A stretch of DNA of 64,000 nt, taken from the NCBI GenBank assembly GCA_002633005.1, contig NMRA01000381.1, positions 183,057 to 247,056 on the forward strand. Reading direction: 5' to 3'. Made by a program: the position numbers and the translations under genes. Positions within the stretch are counted from its first letter, which is position 1, and every line of letters starts with the position of its first letter. Of the stretch, positions 38,001 through 48,400 are shown piece after piece. The notes below the pieces were generated by a model that was not told the origin of the DNA, made no database searches, and worked only from the letters and a program-made list of their open reading frames with translations. Source of the DNA: Phoronis australis. Taxonomy: Eukaryota > Phoronida > Phoronidae.

Positions 38001-41000
38001 TACATCGGTGAAAGCTAGTAACTCAAAAAGAACACATTTAAAAATATTTTACTGTATTCTTTCGAGTTAACGTACAGGTTGCTTACAACAGAAAACTCAA
38101 AAATCAGAGGGTGGGCGTTAAGACGAGCATGAGTATTAAAACATGAAGAGCAGAATCTATCCCAACAATCAGTTTGGTTTAACATCATATGAGCTGCATT
38201 TTTAAGGAAGTCTCCACTCAATAAATTGGGAGTGGGCATCAAGCTTAAGCATGGGCTTTAACCAGTGAAAAGTTGGAATTTTTTGGTTAGCCAAAAAGCA
38301 AAACAAACGCGTTAACCTGAACAAGTACAATACCTCAAAACGCAGAATAATTAAGTTAACCTTTATGTTCATTGGTCAGTGAACTATACTTATGAATTCT
38401 GACAACCCATGAGTGTATTCACCTGTAACTGCTGAGAGAGAGTTTCAATCACTTCTTTCTGTTGAGCTAAAATCCTATGATTTTCTTGTAACTCTTCTTC
38501 TTTTGAAGCTAACAGTTTCTCTGATTCAGAAAGTTTCTTTTTCAGTACTAAGGCTCTGGCTCGGTCAGTCTTGGACTGACCAGCTGTAGAATTGGCTGGT
38601 GATGAGACTGGCTGGAAATTAGAGCATGGCATGAATTGAAAATCAAAAGAAAACATCCTGTCCACATAGAAAATCATGGTCAAGAACTGTTCAAAGTTTC
38701 ATTAAACCTAAAGCTGCACAATACCAGTGCATGTCAACTTTAATTAAGTAATCTGTAGTTAACAAGTGTTGCTGTTGACATAGTAGTGTACGATGATTTA
38801 TGATTGCAAATTATTATCAATTAAAACTTGAAAACAATCAACATGCAATGCAGACTACTCCAACAAAACCATGCTGCCATACCCCTAAGGCGCATGCTAG
38901 TGCTGGATTTTGAAAAGGTTTAAAAGTTGTGCGAGTGCGGGAACCATAACTCTACCTGCTCTGCACCATCAGCACCTTCAGTCGCAGGTATTTGCTCAGC
39001 CTCTTTCAGCTTATTGGTCAGATCGGCTATCTTTGCCTTAGCCTGAAGTTTTAGTTTTACCATTTTTGCAGCCGACTCCTGCAAAGGGATTACTTAAGGA
39101 TTGTCATTTCATATGATGGCATAGAAATGTGAAGCATATTATTTTAAATGGTACTGGCAGCAGTAATAGGACAAAATGTACAGGTACTTCCTGTTATGTG
39201 AGCTGTCTGCTATGATAGGGAATGATGAGGAATTCAGCAAAAAGTTATAAATACACATCAATGTCACCAATAATATCACTTTAAAGGCAGACTATGTCCA
39301 CCATCTAAAAACAGAAGAAGAGCATAATCACCAGACCCATCATCAGCCATCAAATATAGAGCACCATGTGGTGTACATTTGCAATAAGTAGGAAGGTGTT
39401 TACCATTTGTTGTACTGTTTACTCAGGATAAGAAACTTTGGTTTCTAATAAATGATCCATATGTTATATGTAGCATAGTATAAAACCATTGGACTAGTAA
39501 ATGGGTAGCATGCTCGTAATGTATACAGTCTCAGCTAAATGAGGTCACAATCAGTACTTTAATAAAGTTTTCAAAACAGCCTGGCTATCATTTGTGACCA
39601 GGGCCCAGTGTGCAATCTTTTTCTCAATATCGAATCTGAATCAGTTCTGTGCTCGAACACATGACAGCTTACATGAATAACTGCCTAAACCTAGTTTGCA
39701 CTTAATGACTACAGCATTAAGGCTTTAAAAGTTCCGAGTTTGAACTCGAAATTTCTCGTTTTTACTCAAATTTGAAGCTCAAATCTACGGGTCATCAAAT
39801 GGAAATTTGGACTAGAAACTGCAAAAACCATAACGTAGACTTTAACTCAAATTCACATTGTTCCACGTTTCTATTTTTATTCAGTATTTTACCCTTTGTT
39901 CAATGAGTGATTGTGAAAACGGTACCACATTGAAAAAATATTAGGACATGCAATGACTGAAAAATTTAGCAAAACATTACAGTTCATAGCTACCATGTTA
40001 TCTACTGTTTTGGGATAAAATGTGATGAAAACTACAATTAATTTATGGAATATGACACAACAGTTACAGGATACTGAACTTAAAGTAGAGAGCCGAGAGA
40101 GCCAGATGAAAGAGTTTAGTTAACTTTGCATAAGGTACAAGATCATGAATCTTGTTGACTTTTACAAACCTTCATTTCAGCATCTTTTGACTTTAAGTTA
40201 GCCTCATATTCTCTAATGATGTCCTTCAGTTGGGTATTCAGAATCAGCTGTTCTTCAAGCTGTTCTGTCAAGTCCCCTTCATGTTTATGGGGCGAGGCCA
40301 GATGAGGGTCACTTGAATCAACAGTCTGCTGGGTAGGTCCACTCTCTGGTGATTCAACTTCATTATCACCCACAGATTGCTAATAAAACAAACCACAACT
40401 TGGTTAATCACTTGAATACATCATCACCATCCAAATTTTAGACATGAATCATGTACCTTTCAAATGATTAATATAGCTGTAAGCCAAAGCTCACTGAACA
40501 AGTTACCTTTTTATACCTAAGCCGTGATCTGAGAGCCAAGCCCGGGTGGGACAGTTGGGTCATTTGGTCTCCTTGGGGGAGGTTGGTTGTCATTAGGGTG
40601 ACGACATGAGTCATGCTTTATGGTTCAACTAAGAAAATAAATGATGTGTCCACTTTTTTGGATGTTTCAGCGGACATTTGCCAGTTTCCCCAATAATTTC
40701 CATCCGTTGGCATCGTTTGTGAAGGTTAGGACTTTCGCAACATTACACAGGGATTTCCTTGTTTTGGCGAGTTAATTTCTCATTTTTTAAAAAAAATAAT
40801 TGCAGGCTGTGACACACGTTGTACCAGACGTGCGCAGGCCTTGCATGTGGGCCCGTTGCACTGATCACCTGGAAATATTTTTATGCTTCATTAATATATG
40901 GTTAAAACCGAGCTGAGGAGCTAGAAACCTGGCTCAAGGGTCTCGCAGTGTGACCTGGTGGGACTTGAACCCACGACCTCGAGTAAAGAAAGCGGGCACT

Positions 41001-41260
41001 TATCAACCAGGCCACACTGCCTCCTCATAATTTCTCATTTGGAAAATCAGGGAATTTTGCCAGGTCACATTTGGTGAGTTCATGCTGTGCTAAGCATCAA
41101 GCCCCTTTGGTGCGTTGTATGTATACCGTCAACCCCAATCTACCTGTTGCTGTGAGTCATCCAATTCTTCAGTTGACGACAAATTCAAGGACAAATCTTC
41201 AACAACATTGTCTAGCCTGTCTTGGACTGACTGCGCCAAGTTGGAAAAACGACTCCACAT
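26078..41260 (-). CDS. GOLGB1: Giantin (golgin B1), Golgi membrane tether
   Basis: Fourteen coding exons join in frame: 41144-41260, 40170-40379, 38956-39078, 38423-38611, 37123-37242, 35722-36768, 34780-34837, 30163-34251, 29710-29912, 29284-29460, 28286-28389, 27647-27809, 27063-27175 and 26078-26183. They total 6819 nt, 2272 residues. The N terminus MWSRFSNLAQSVQDRLDNVV, the LKDIIREYE segment in exon 2 and the KLKLQAKAKIADL segment in exon 3 match giantin. Residues about 210-2200 are almost continuous coiled coil. Exon 13 has the DLNDSEWDNAGPDTP match to giantin's SEWDSS.TP. The last 20 residues (TGLLVYVLLVHVLVLTCWLR) are the tail anchor. Giantin is a cis/medial-Golgi tether that shapes stacks and COPI traffic. 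Vertebrate giantin is about 3200 residues, so this is roughly a third shorter. A likely 5' UTR exon ends at 42913 with a caaag/gtaagt donor; exon 1 has an acceptor at 41288. Confidence 0.93.
26456..26890. repeat. Minisatellite, 57-bp unit, about six copies, in the last GOLGB1 intron
   Basis: agctgagacacactgctgtg recurs at 26485, 26542, 26599, 26656, 26713 and, diverged, 26770: a strict 57-bp period. Because 57 is 19 codons, an open plus-strand frame (26468-26785) appears, with a 19-residue peptide repeated five times. The array sits between the splice sites of the last two GOLGB1 exons, so it is intronic. Confidence 0.92.
30163..34251 (-). CDS. GOLGB1: GOLGB1 exon 8, 4089-nt coiled-coil exon
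   Basis: One uninterrupted exon encoding about 1363 residues of heptad-rich coiled coil (Glu, Lys, Leu and Gln dominate; no proline-rich or globular segment). The acceptor is ttctttcag before ESFQKQVEV and the donor follows LLAELS. It is entered in phase 1 and left in phase 1. Mammalian GOLGB1 also carries most of its coiled coil on one very large exon. The antisense open frames here are by-products of the biased codon content. Confidence 0.93.
35256..35512. repeat. Inverted pair of tRNA-like SINE heads
   Basis: The plus-strand head is at about 35420-35512: ggactaaagcgtctgcatgg, then a B-box-like ggtttgaacacc. A minus-strand head at about 35256-35345 reads ggactagagcatctgcatgg. The two are about 75 bp apart and complementary over roughly 80 bases, so a transcript of this GOLGB1 intron could fold into a hairpin. 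A different tRNA-like family from the SINEs at 22316 and 40786. Confidence 0.7.
35611..35686. repeat. Short palindromic (foldback) element, copy 3
   Basis: Arms ggggttcagcatgttgagaa and the reverse complement of ttctcaaaatcccggacccc enclose ttctccactaaataactgg. It is the clearest copy of the family also seen at 7731-7810 and 24612-24680. It lies in GOLGB1 intron 6. Confidence 0.75.
35722..36768 (-). CDS. GOLGB1: GOLGB1 exon 6, second large coiled-coil exon
   Basis: 1047 nt, 349 residues, entered and left in phase 0. It starts MMQSNLEDKEQALESQATK after the acceptor gctatttcag and ends KQLNAQLNQ before gtatat. Almost entirely predicted coiled coil. Confidence 0.92.
37780..37863. repeat. Minisatellite, 28-bp unit, three copies
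   Basis: gacacactttgagagcaatg plus tccaccac is repeated without change at 37780, 37808 and 37836. It lies in GOLGB1 intron 4. Confidence 0.92.
40786..41027 (-). mobile_element. tRNA-derived SINE, copy 2, with 13-bp target-site duplication
   Basis: Same family and orientation as 22316-22563, about 90% identical by eye. It has A box and B box (ggttcaagtcc) near its 5' end and an A/T tail. It is flanked by taatttctcattt at 40773-40785 and 41028-41040, a perfect 13-bp target-site duplication, as left by LINE-assisted insertion. It is inserted in the first coding intron of GOLGB1. Confidence 0.93.
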
Positions 41261-42912
41261 CTTCAAGACTTGATCACCACCATTGAGCTACAAACATGTA
41301 TTACATGGAGTGAGTAATTCATTGACTGATGGCAGCTCTTAAGAATTTAGTGGATAGTAGATGAACAATGGGCAATATTAAGTCCTTATGTATGGTAATG
41401 AGTGAATGTTTAAAACTTTGACTTTAATTTTGCAAACATATCTTAGCTTCCATCATTATGAAACTTGAAGCAAACCAAAAAGTTTGTAGTTTTTCACTGG
41501 TTTAAAGTACTCTTAATTAAAACGAATGGTTACAAGCATTTTTATGCTTCATACTTCAAAGATCACAAGCAAAATTAGGAAAACCTCATGTTAAAACATG
41601 TTCACAGTCATGTTTTCTTACAGCAATGTCTCGACTTATTTTGGACAGTTGATCTATATCATTCACTATTATATGACAGTATACTATACGGCAAGTAATC
41701 TTAGCTTTGTCAGTGTATTTATAATAAATGTATAATTATTCAGCTAGCTAGTTTTCTGATATTTCCTATAAACCGTTTAGCATAAGCTGAGCACTCCCAG
41801 AAGAGCAAGATTGCTTCATCACTTTGCAGCAGCTGGTACAATCGTATTGCCTAGTTTCAGTCAGACTAGAGTGGCATAGCTATTTCTTTGGTTTCAAACA
41901 AAGTATGACAAAATGTTACGTCTGAGAAAATCAAGGGTTTTGCTGGCAGAAGTAGCTGTCAAGTCAATCTGTAAGTTAAAGGTAAGATTGTTTGAGATAG
42001 TGACACCAAGTATTTAGCCCCTCTAACAGGGGAGATAGTACAGAGTTATGGAGGATGTTCGACAGCACCATTTGATCTGGGCTCAGACTGTTAACATGCC
42101 ATAAACGCCCTATATGCCAGATGCATTTCTGCAAATTATGTCTCATAAAGCATTGCGTAGCATCTTTTGAGCATTCAGGGATATCTGAGGAAGGATTCGA
42201 TGACTCTAAATCCTTCCAACTCAAAAAATTACTATGGTAATTAAAATTTCTTCTTACTTTTGCTAACACAATTGTTGACATAGCTATTTTGCTGCAAAGG
42301 TGGCGCTGGGTGCAAGAATAGCAATTCATACAACCCAATGTCAAGCACAAGTGTGGCAGATCATCAGTGTAGCACGTTAGAAATTGGCCCCCCCCCCTCC
42401 GAAGTCATGAAGGTGGACCTCAACGCAATTAAAAACAATTATATGCCAGTTAAGTGCCAGTTAAGACATGTGCAGTGGTTCAGTAAAACAAAAATACCTA
42501 GCGGAAGGTTTTGTTGTCAGAAAGAAATTTTGATTCCATAACTTCATAAGTATCTGTTTGATATAGCAGTAATAGCACACTGGAGTTCAGTCTTCAGTTT
42601 CGTGCAAACATAGACAAATGGATTAGAATGTGCCATTCCCTAATAAGGATATTCCATCGCCAAGAGTAAGTAAGTAGTAATAGAGGAGCTCCACCGTCCT
42701 ACTAGCATTGCCAGTAGGTGGTGGTCACTGTCTAGACATGACGTGCTCCTGAAATAGTTCAAGAATGAAGTGGGACACAGCCTTCAGGGTGGTTCTCGAT
42801 CATACACACAGCACACGACACTCACCTAATTTTAAAGTTAATAGAAACAGATTTAAATAAATCATGAGAACAAAATGTTTGATCAAAGCAGAAAATGCAA
42901 ATAGAAACTTAC

Positions 42913-42965
42913 CTTTGAAGATTTGCCACGTACGTGCGACAGTAGTTTATCTTCTCAGTGCAAAG
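42913..42965 (-). other. GOLGB1: Probable GOLGB1 5' UTR exon (3' boundary only)
   Basis: On the minus strand, aatcttcaaag/gtaagttt is a strong donor located upstream of the acceptor at 41288. The 5' limit given is arbitrary. No ATG-started frame is expected here. Confidence 0.4.
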
Positions 42966-43581
42966 TGCGTCACCGTAAAAACATTAGTTTTAATTTTTTA
43001 GTATAATTGTCAATAATAGTTCTATTTGGTCACAAAATAATCAATGTTATGATTAAACTGCAGATATATTTATTGCTTATGATTGTAAGTCTCACAAAAC
43101 ATGTCTAAACGTACACGTATATTATAAATTCAATTTAAATATTTTGTTAGCTATGCAAAAGGATACATTTTTAATGCGAGCCTGGTGGTGAGAAATTGAG
43201 TTATATTTTCTTCGAGGTCAGGCAGATTGCTTCCGCGTTTGTGGTGGCGAATCTTCTTCATAGCTATGCCTGTGGCCTAAACCCCTATGGCAGACAGGGT
43301 TAAAGAGGTTCCCTTTATAAGGGGCATGCAAAGGATCGCCCTTTATGAAACCTTTTCTGTAAGTAGTTCACAAAAACAATAACCGCAGTCATACTAGCCT
43401 TTTAGCCTTGGACCAAGGCTTGGTACAAAGCTGTAATCTGTATACTATGAGTCAATGAGCGTATACGAAATATATTTTGACGACAGTCTTCATACAGCTA
43501 GCTGGCTGGTTAACTAGCCTTGTACTTGTAGTTGTAGACAGTGATCACTGTCCTACTAGTACTGGCACCGACAGTAGGATG

Positions 43582-43976
43582 GTGAAGCTCCTATAGACGC
43601 TTCATATGCTGGAAGCTTAGTCGGCGAATTATGCTTTACACTGTGACTTAAACCTTACAGATACCTTTTGCTCTCAAAGGGACACCTCAGGAGGCCGTCA
43701 ATGTATGTAATCATGATTTCTTCCAACTCGCGCAGTGTTAAAAATTGTGAGTTACTGATTTTGGGAACTGAACGAGGGACTGCTCGAAGAAAAAGTTTGA
43801 TAACGGGAGTATTTGTTCCGGCAAGTTGGGAAGGAATTATATACATCAACGGCCTTCTAAGGTGTCCCTCTATGTGCTAAAGATATTTATAACAACGTAG
43901 CGTTGATGTTATAGTCACGGCGAGGCATAATTCGCCAAAATTCTTCCGGCGTATGAAGCACCCATAGGAGCTTCAC
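43582..43976. mobile_element. Large foldback (palindromic) element
   Basis: The left arm starting gtgaagctcctatagacgct (43582) pairs with the right arm ending in its near complement at 43976. Inner segments (gggacacctcaggaggccgt near 43680 and ctaaggtgtccctctatgtg near 43858) pair about the same centre, near 43778. Arms are about 160 bp, loop about 75 bp. Outside lie gacagtgatcactgtc-type palindromes (43540, 44448). Partial copies are at 4730-5000 and 44580-44720. No coding capacity. Confidence 0.75.
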
Positions 43977-45414
43977 TTTCTCTGCTGTACGTGAACTTGG
44001 AATCCTGCTGAACTCTCAACTGAGATAAAGCGAAAGTGAGTGTTGCGTGAACTTTTGGAATACGCGAAGCAACTTGACAAGTTCACTCAAATAATCACGT
44101 TCATGTTCATAAAAATTTGCTCTACACTAAATCAAGTTACATTTGAATAAAATAAATAAATGTCAATTTTAACCAACCTTTTCAACTACGGGCACGGCAG
44201 ATCAGTTTCACCAAACAATAATCGACTTAGCCATTCACGTATTCCTCCGGTTCAGCGACACAAGTTACGGTAAAGGAGAAAATGGTTGATCGCGAGGCCA
44301 ATAATTACAAAAATTATTTTCACCAAACAATAATTTCACCTGTTTGCCTCAAAGAATATTCAATTCCAAGTTCACGCATGCGTGATCTTGAGATTAAGCA
44401 GGATTCCAAGTTCACGTACAGCATCTCTACTGCAGAGCCAGTAGAGACAGTGCTCACTGTCTAACTAGCCTTGATGCAAAGTAGACAGTGACCTGAGTGA
44501 CCACCATCTCTAGTACTCTAACTGACCCCAATAGAGATGGTGAAGCTTTTCACCTTAGTCTGATTAAAATGTCAAAAGTCAAGTTGTTATGAGTACTTTT
44601 TGCGCAAAGAGGGACACATTAGGGGCATTCCTTCCAAATCGAACAAATACTCCAGTAATCAAACTTTTTTTCGAGCAGTCCTTAGTTGAGTTGTCCAAAC
44701 TGGCAATTACTGGCCATTTTTAACAGTGCGTGCACTCCTGGCAGGCGCGGTAAAAATGGGAGCATGCACAGTGTGCGCAACACAGTTCCACCAGCTAAGA
44801 CTTAGTTGTTTGATGCCTTGCAATGTTAATCCTAGTCTTTCATGTACATCAGCAAATTATGCCTTTCCTTGGAATCAGCAATGTTTCATTACTATAATTA
44901 TCTTTCAAGAGTAGAGACTTCTGTGGAGGCCATCAATGTTTTATATCTTTTAACACAAGCAATACGCTGGCGATCATGATATAGTTCAGATGTTTTTTCT
45001 TTCATGCATCAACGAAGTTATTAATGCAGCCATTTTGCCATGAAAATTTAGGGGATCGAATGAAAAATTCTGAAATAGGTATGAGATAATGGCTGCATAA
45101 AGGATTTTGTTCGTGGATGAATGGACATGAATGAAAGAAAAATGAATTGGAAAGAGATAGTTCAAAGTTTATTATGGAAGTAGTAATTGAGGCTTTTCAA
45201 CAAATGACTGTGTTTAAAAACCCTTTCCTGAGACACGTTTCAATGCAGAAAGACTTTCAATCAATCCGTGTGTATTTAGTGAAATCTGTTTAAGTAACAC
45301 TTGTTTGTCAGTCAAAGGAGAAACGATACTACAATAGAATGCTTGTTATTTGATTGTATTAATTGCTTTGACTAAACGGTCAGTGTTTGAGTGGACATAT
45401 TTCATATTTTTCAG

Positions 45415-48400
45415 AGGTTCTATGTTGTGGGATCAAATAACTGTGAAACAAGATTCAGAGTTTTGAAGATTGATCGAACAGAAGAACGTAGCCTTCACAT
45501 TCATGATGACAAGGTAGTTAGCTAGTTAACGCTGTATAATTTGTGTCAATATAGTGCTGTAACGTGGGACTAATGTCAAGAGTATTATTTCATTTCTTAA
45601 ACAGATAGGTATTTGTGAACAAAACAGGAATTTGCAATTCACATGGGATTGAGAGAACCTATCATTGCCAAAAGGTATGCTGCTTCGAACCCCTCACAAT
45701 AATAACTCTTCCTAATTGGACCCCTACAAATGCAATTGTCTGGATTTTTTCCTGTGTTATTTTCTTGGTCACCTTGTATTTCAGGTTGAATACACACAGG
45801 CTCAGTTAAGAAGTCTGCTTCTAACAATTGATTCAGGAAATAGGTCAAGAGGTGTGCAGGCGAAGCAAGGCAGTGCAGGACTGAACAGAATTGTCTCGGC
45901 ATTTGGCATTGTTGGTGAGTGTTCGTATTTTCAGATTGTCACATTTTAGTGGAAGGATGAAGTTTTATAATGGAAGTGGCATCCTCTTATTTTAATTCAA
46001 GGTGTGGTAGTTACTGAAATATTAAAATACTACAAGTTAATGTTGTTCACACTCAAATTATACAATGCCAGCAATTAACATAGTTATTATTGACTATCAT
46101 ATACAACTTTGAGTCATGACACAACCAGTGCTACGTACCTTGAGTGCAGGGAGTGCTGAGTGATAAACATTTGTCATTTATTATATGATTACATCTGCTA
46201 AATAATTCATGGAAAGAGGCTGTGTTTGGGCTTTTGATCGTATGTCGGTCATTTGTTCGGTCAGTCACCTATCAAGTTTTTACTCGAAACGTTGTGAAAA
46301 GATTTTGAACTTTCAGGAGATGTTGCAATGAACAAACTAAGGAAAAATCTGCAATATTTTTGATATATCATGGTTTAGTGCAATACAATGGTAATTTTTA
46401 ATTAAAAACGGTTTTACAAATATTTGATCATATCAAATCATAAGCTGCATGTCAATTTCTGTATAGATACCACGGTAGTCACGAAATCATTGATTACAAT
46501 GACCAACAGTCGCTTTGTTACACTGATGGCTAAAAACTTGACAACGGACAGTCAGGATCAGGAATCTACTTTCCAGACCTTACAGGTGACGACAAAGAAA
46601 GCTGGTTTTCATTGGATAACAGCGTTACAGTCTTTCAGGCTGAAATTGTCGCCATTCACCAGGCTGCCCAACTGACAAGGGAGCATGAAGCAGTCCTTGA
46701 TAACAAGGAACTCTTCATACTCTCAGACAGCCACGCAGCTATTAAAGCTCTATCTAAGCCCAAGATCAACTCCCTGTGTAAACGAGCTTAACCACCTATC
46801 AGCTAGTGGAACTTTTCATGTGAACTGGGTTAAATCCCATGTTGGCATTGACGATAACAAAGCTGCTGACAAATTTGCAAAACAAGGAGCAAGTGCACCC
46901 AGTTTTGTACCAGAACCTTGCATACCAGTTGCCAATTGGTGCTGCAGAGCAAAGGTAAGACACTGGGTGTGTAAACTGTTCGTGAATCCATGGAGAAAGC
47001 TCTCTGCCTGCAGACAAACCAAACAACTTTTTCCAAGTCCTATTGAAATAAGGTTTAAAGAAACTGTTATATTTAGATAGGCTTGCTATAAGGCAGCTGA
47101 TCCAGCTTATTACTGGACACTGCAACCAAGCTCAGCACCGTAACTTCACATGGCATGTTCATTGTGTCCCAACTGTGGCTTGGAGGCGGAGACTCCTCAA
47201 CATCTGATGGAGATTTGCCCTGCCTACAACAGACACCGTAATCTACTACTTGATGGACACATAACCTGACTGGTTAACATTGTTAATTCATACAGGTTTA
47301 ATAGTCTTTCTGTCTTCCTGAAACAAACAGGCAGATTAGAAGATTTTACCCATGAGGAATCCTGTGATCTCATGTCCCCAGGAGTCATAATCAGGTGATT
47401 AGTGTAATAGGCCCGGCCTTGTGGACTAAATACGCCTGATGTACTGCAAAAGGCATCAGGCCACCTGCACCCTTTTTGCATGTCAGTGTTCTCAGAGTGC
47501 ACACACCAAAGTTCCATGCAAATAACGTGTATTGAAAGTCTATATAGTCTATGTGAAACTTTATAGCCTATGAAAACACATCATTTGTACAATAACAGGA
47601 TGGTAGGAACTCTGATGTCTTGATGCAGATTTGCATTCACCTGCTGATTTGCATTTTTGGATTACAGGTATTTAAAAAAATGATTGTGTTCTAGTGGTAA
47701 AGTTGAGACTTGCGAAATATGAGACAACTTCAAGAAAAAAATTTTAAACAAAATTTGAAATGGCATTCCCATGGTAACGGTCAATATTTCTTTTCTACCC
47801 GTGCCCGTGTTAATTTGATAACATAAAAGCAATGTTACTTCCTGATANNNNNNNNNNNNNNNNNNNNNNNNNNNNNNNNNNNNNNNNNNNNNNNNNNNNN
47901 NNNNNNNNNNNNNNNNNNNNNNNNNNNNNNNNNNNNNNNNNNNNNNNNNNNNNNNNNNNNNNNNNNNNNNNNNNNNNNNNNNNNNNNNNNNNNNNNNNNN
48001 NNNNNNNNNNNNNNNNNNNNNNNNNNNNNNNNNNNNNNNNNNNNNNNNNNNNNNNNNNNNNNNNNNNNNNNNNNNNNNNNNNNNNNNNNNNNNNNNNNNN
48101 NNNNNNNNNNNNNNNNNNNNNNNNNNNNNNNNNNNNNNNNNNNNNNNNNNNNNNNNNNNNNNNNNNNNNNNNNNNNNNNNNNNNNNNNNNNNNNNNNNNN
48201 NNNNNNNNNNNNNNNNNNNNNNNNNNNNNNNNNNNNNNNNNNNNNNNNNNNNNNNNNNNNNNNNNNNNNNNNNNNNNNNNNNNNNNNNNNNNNNNNNNNN
48301 NNNNNNNNNNNNNNNNNNNNNNNNNNNNNNNNNNNNNNNNNNNNNNNNNNNNNNNNNNNNNNNNNNNNNNNNNNNNNNNNNNNNNNNNNNNNNNNNNNNN

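Larger units (their letters stand above)
41288..45414. other. Divergent GOLGB1/FIG4 promoter region, repeat-rich
   Basis: About 4.1 kb between the first GOLGB1 coding exon and the first FIG4 exon identified. A probable GOLGB1 5' UTR exon ends at 42913, so its start site should lie around 42950-43300. The FIG4 promoter and first coding exon (expected to encode about 20-25 residues ending near YET) must also be here, but no segment reads convincingly as that exon. 42680-44720 is dominated by foldback repeats. Confidence 0.6.

Noticed and set aside
44282-44464. FIG4 first exon at an ATG followed by IISPV
   Set aside because: The resemblance is five residues only, with no donor in the right phase and no KLVLYET-like ending; kept only as an open question.
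46799-47125. Minus-strand open frames over the LINE fragment (and at 48814-49166)
   Set aside because: Antisense to the RNase H reading frame; the recognisable motifs are all on the plus strand.
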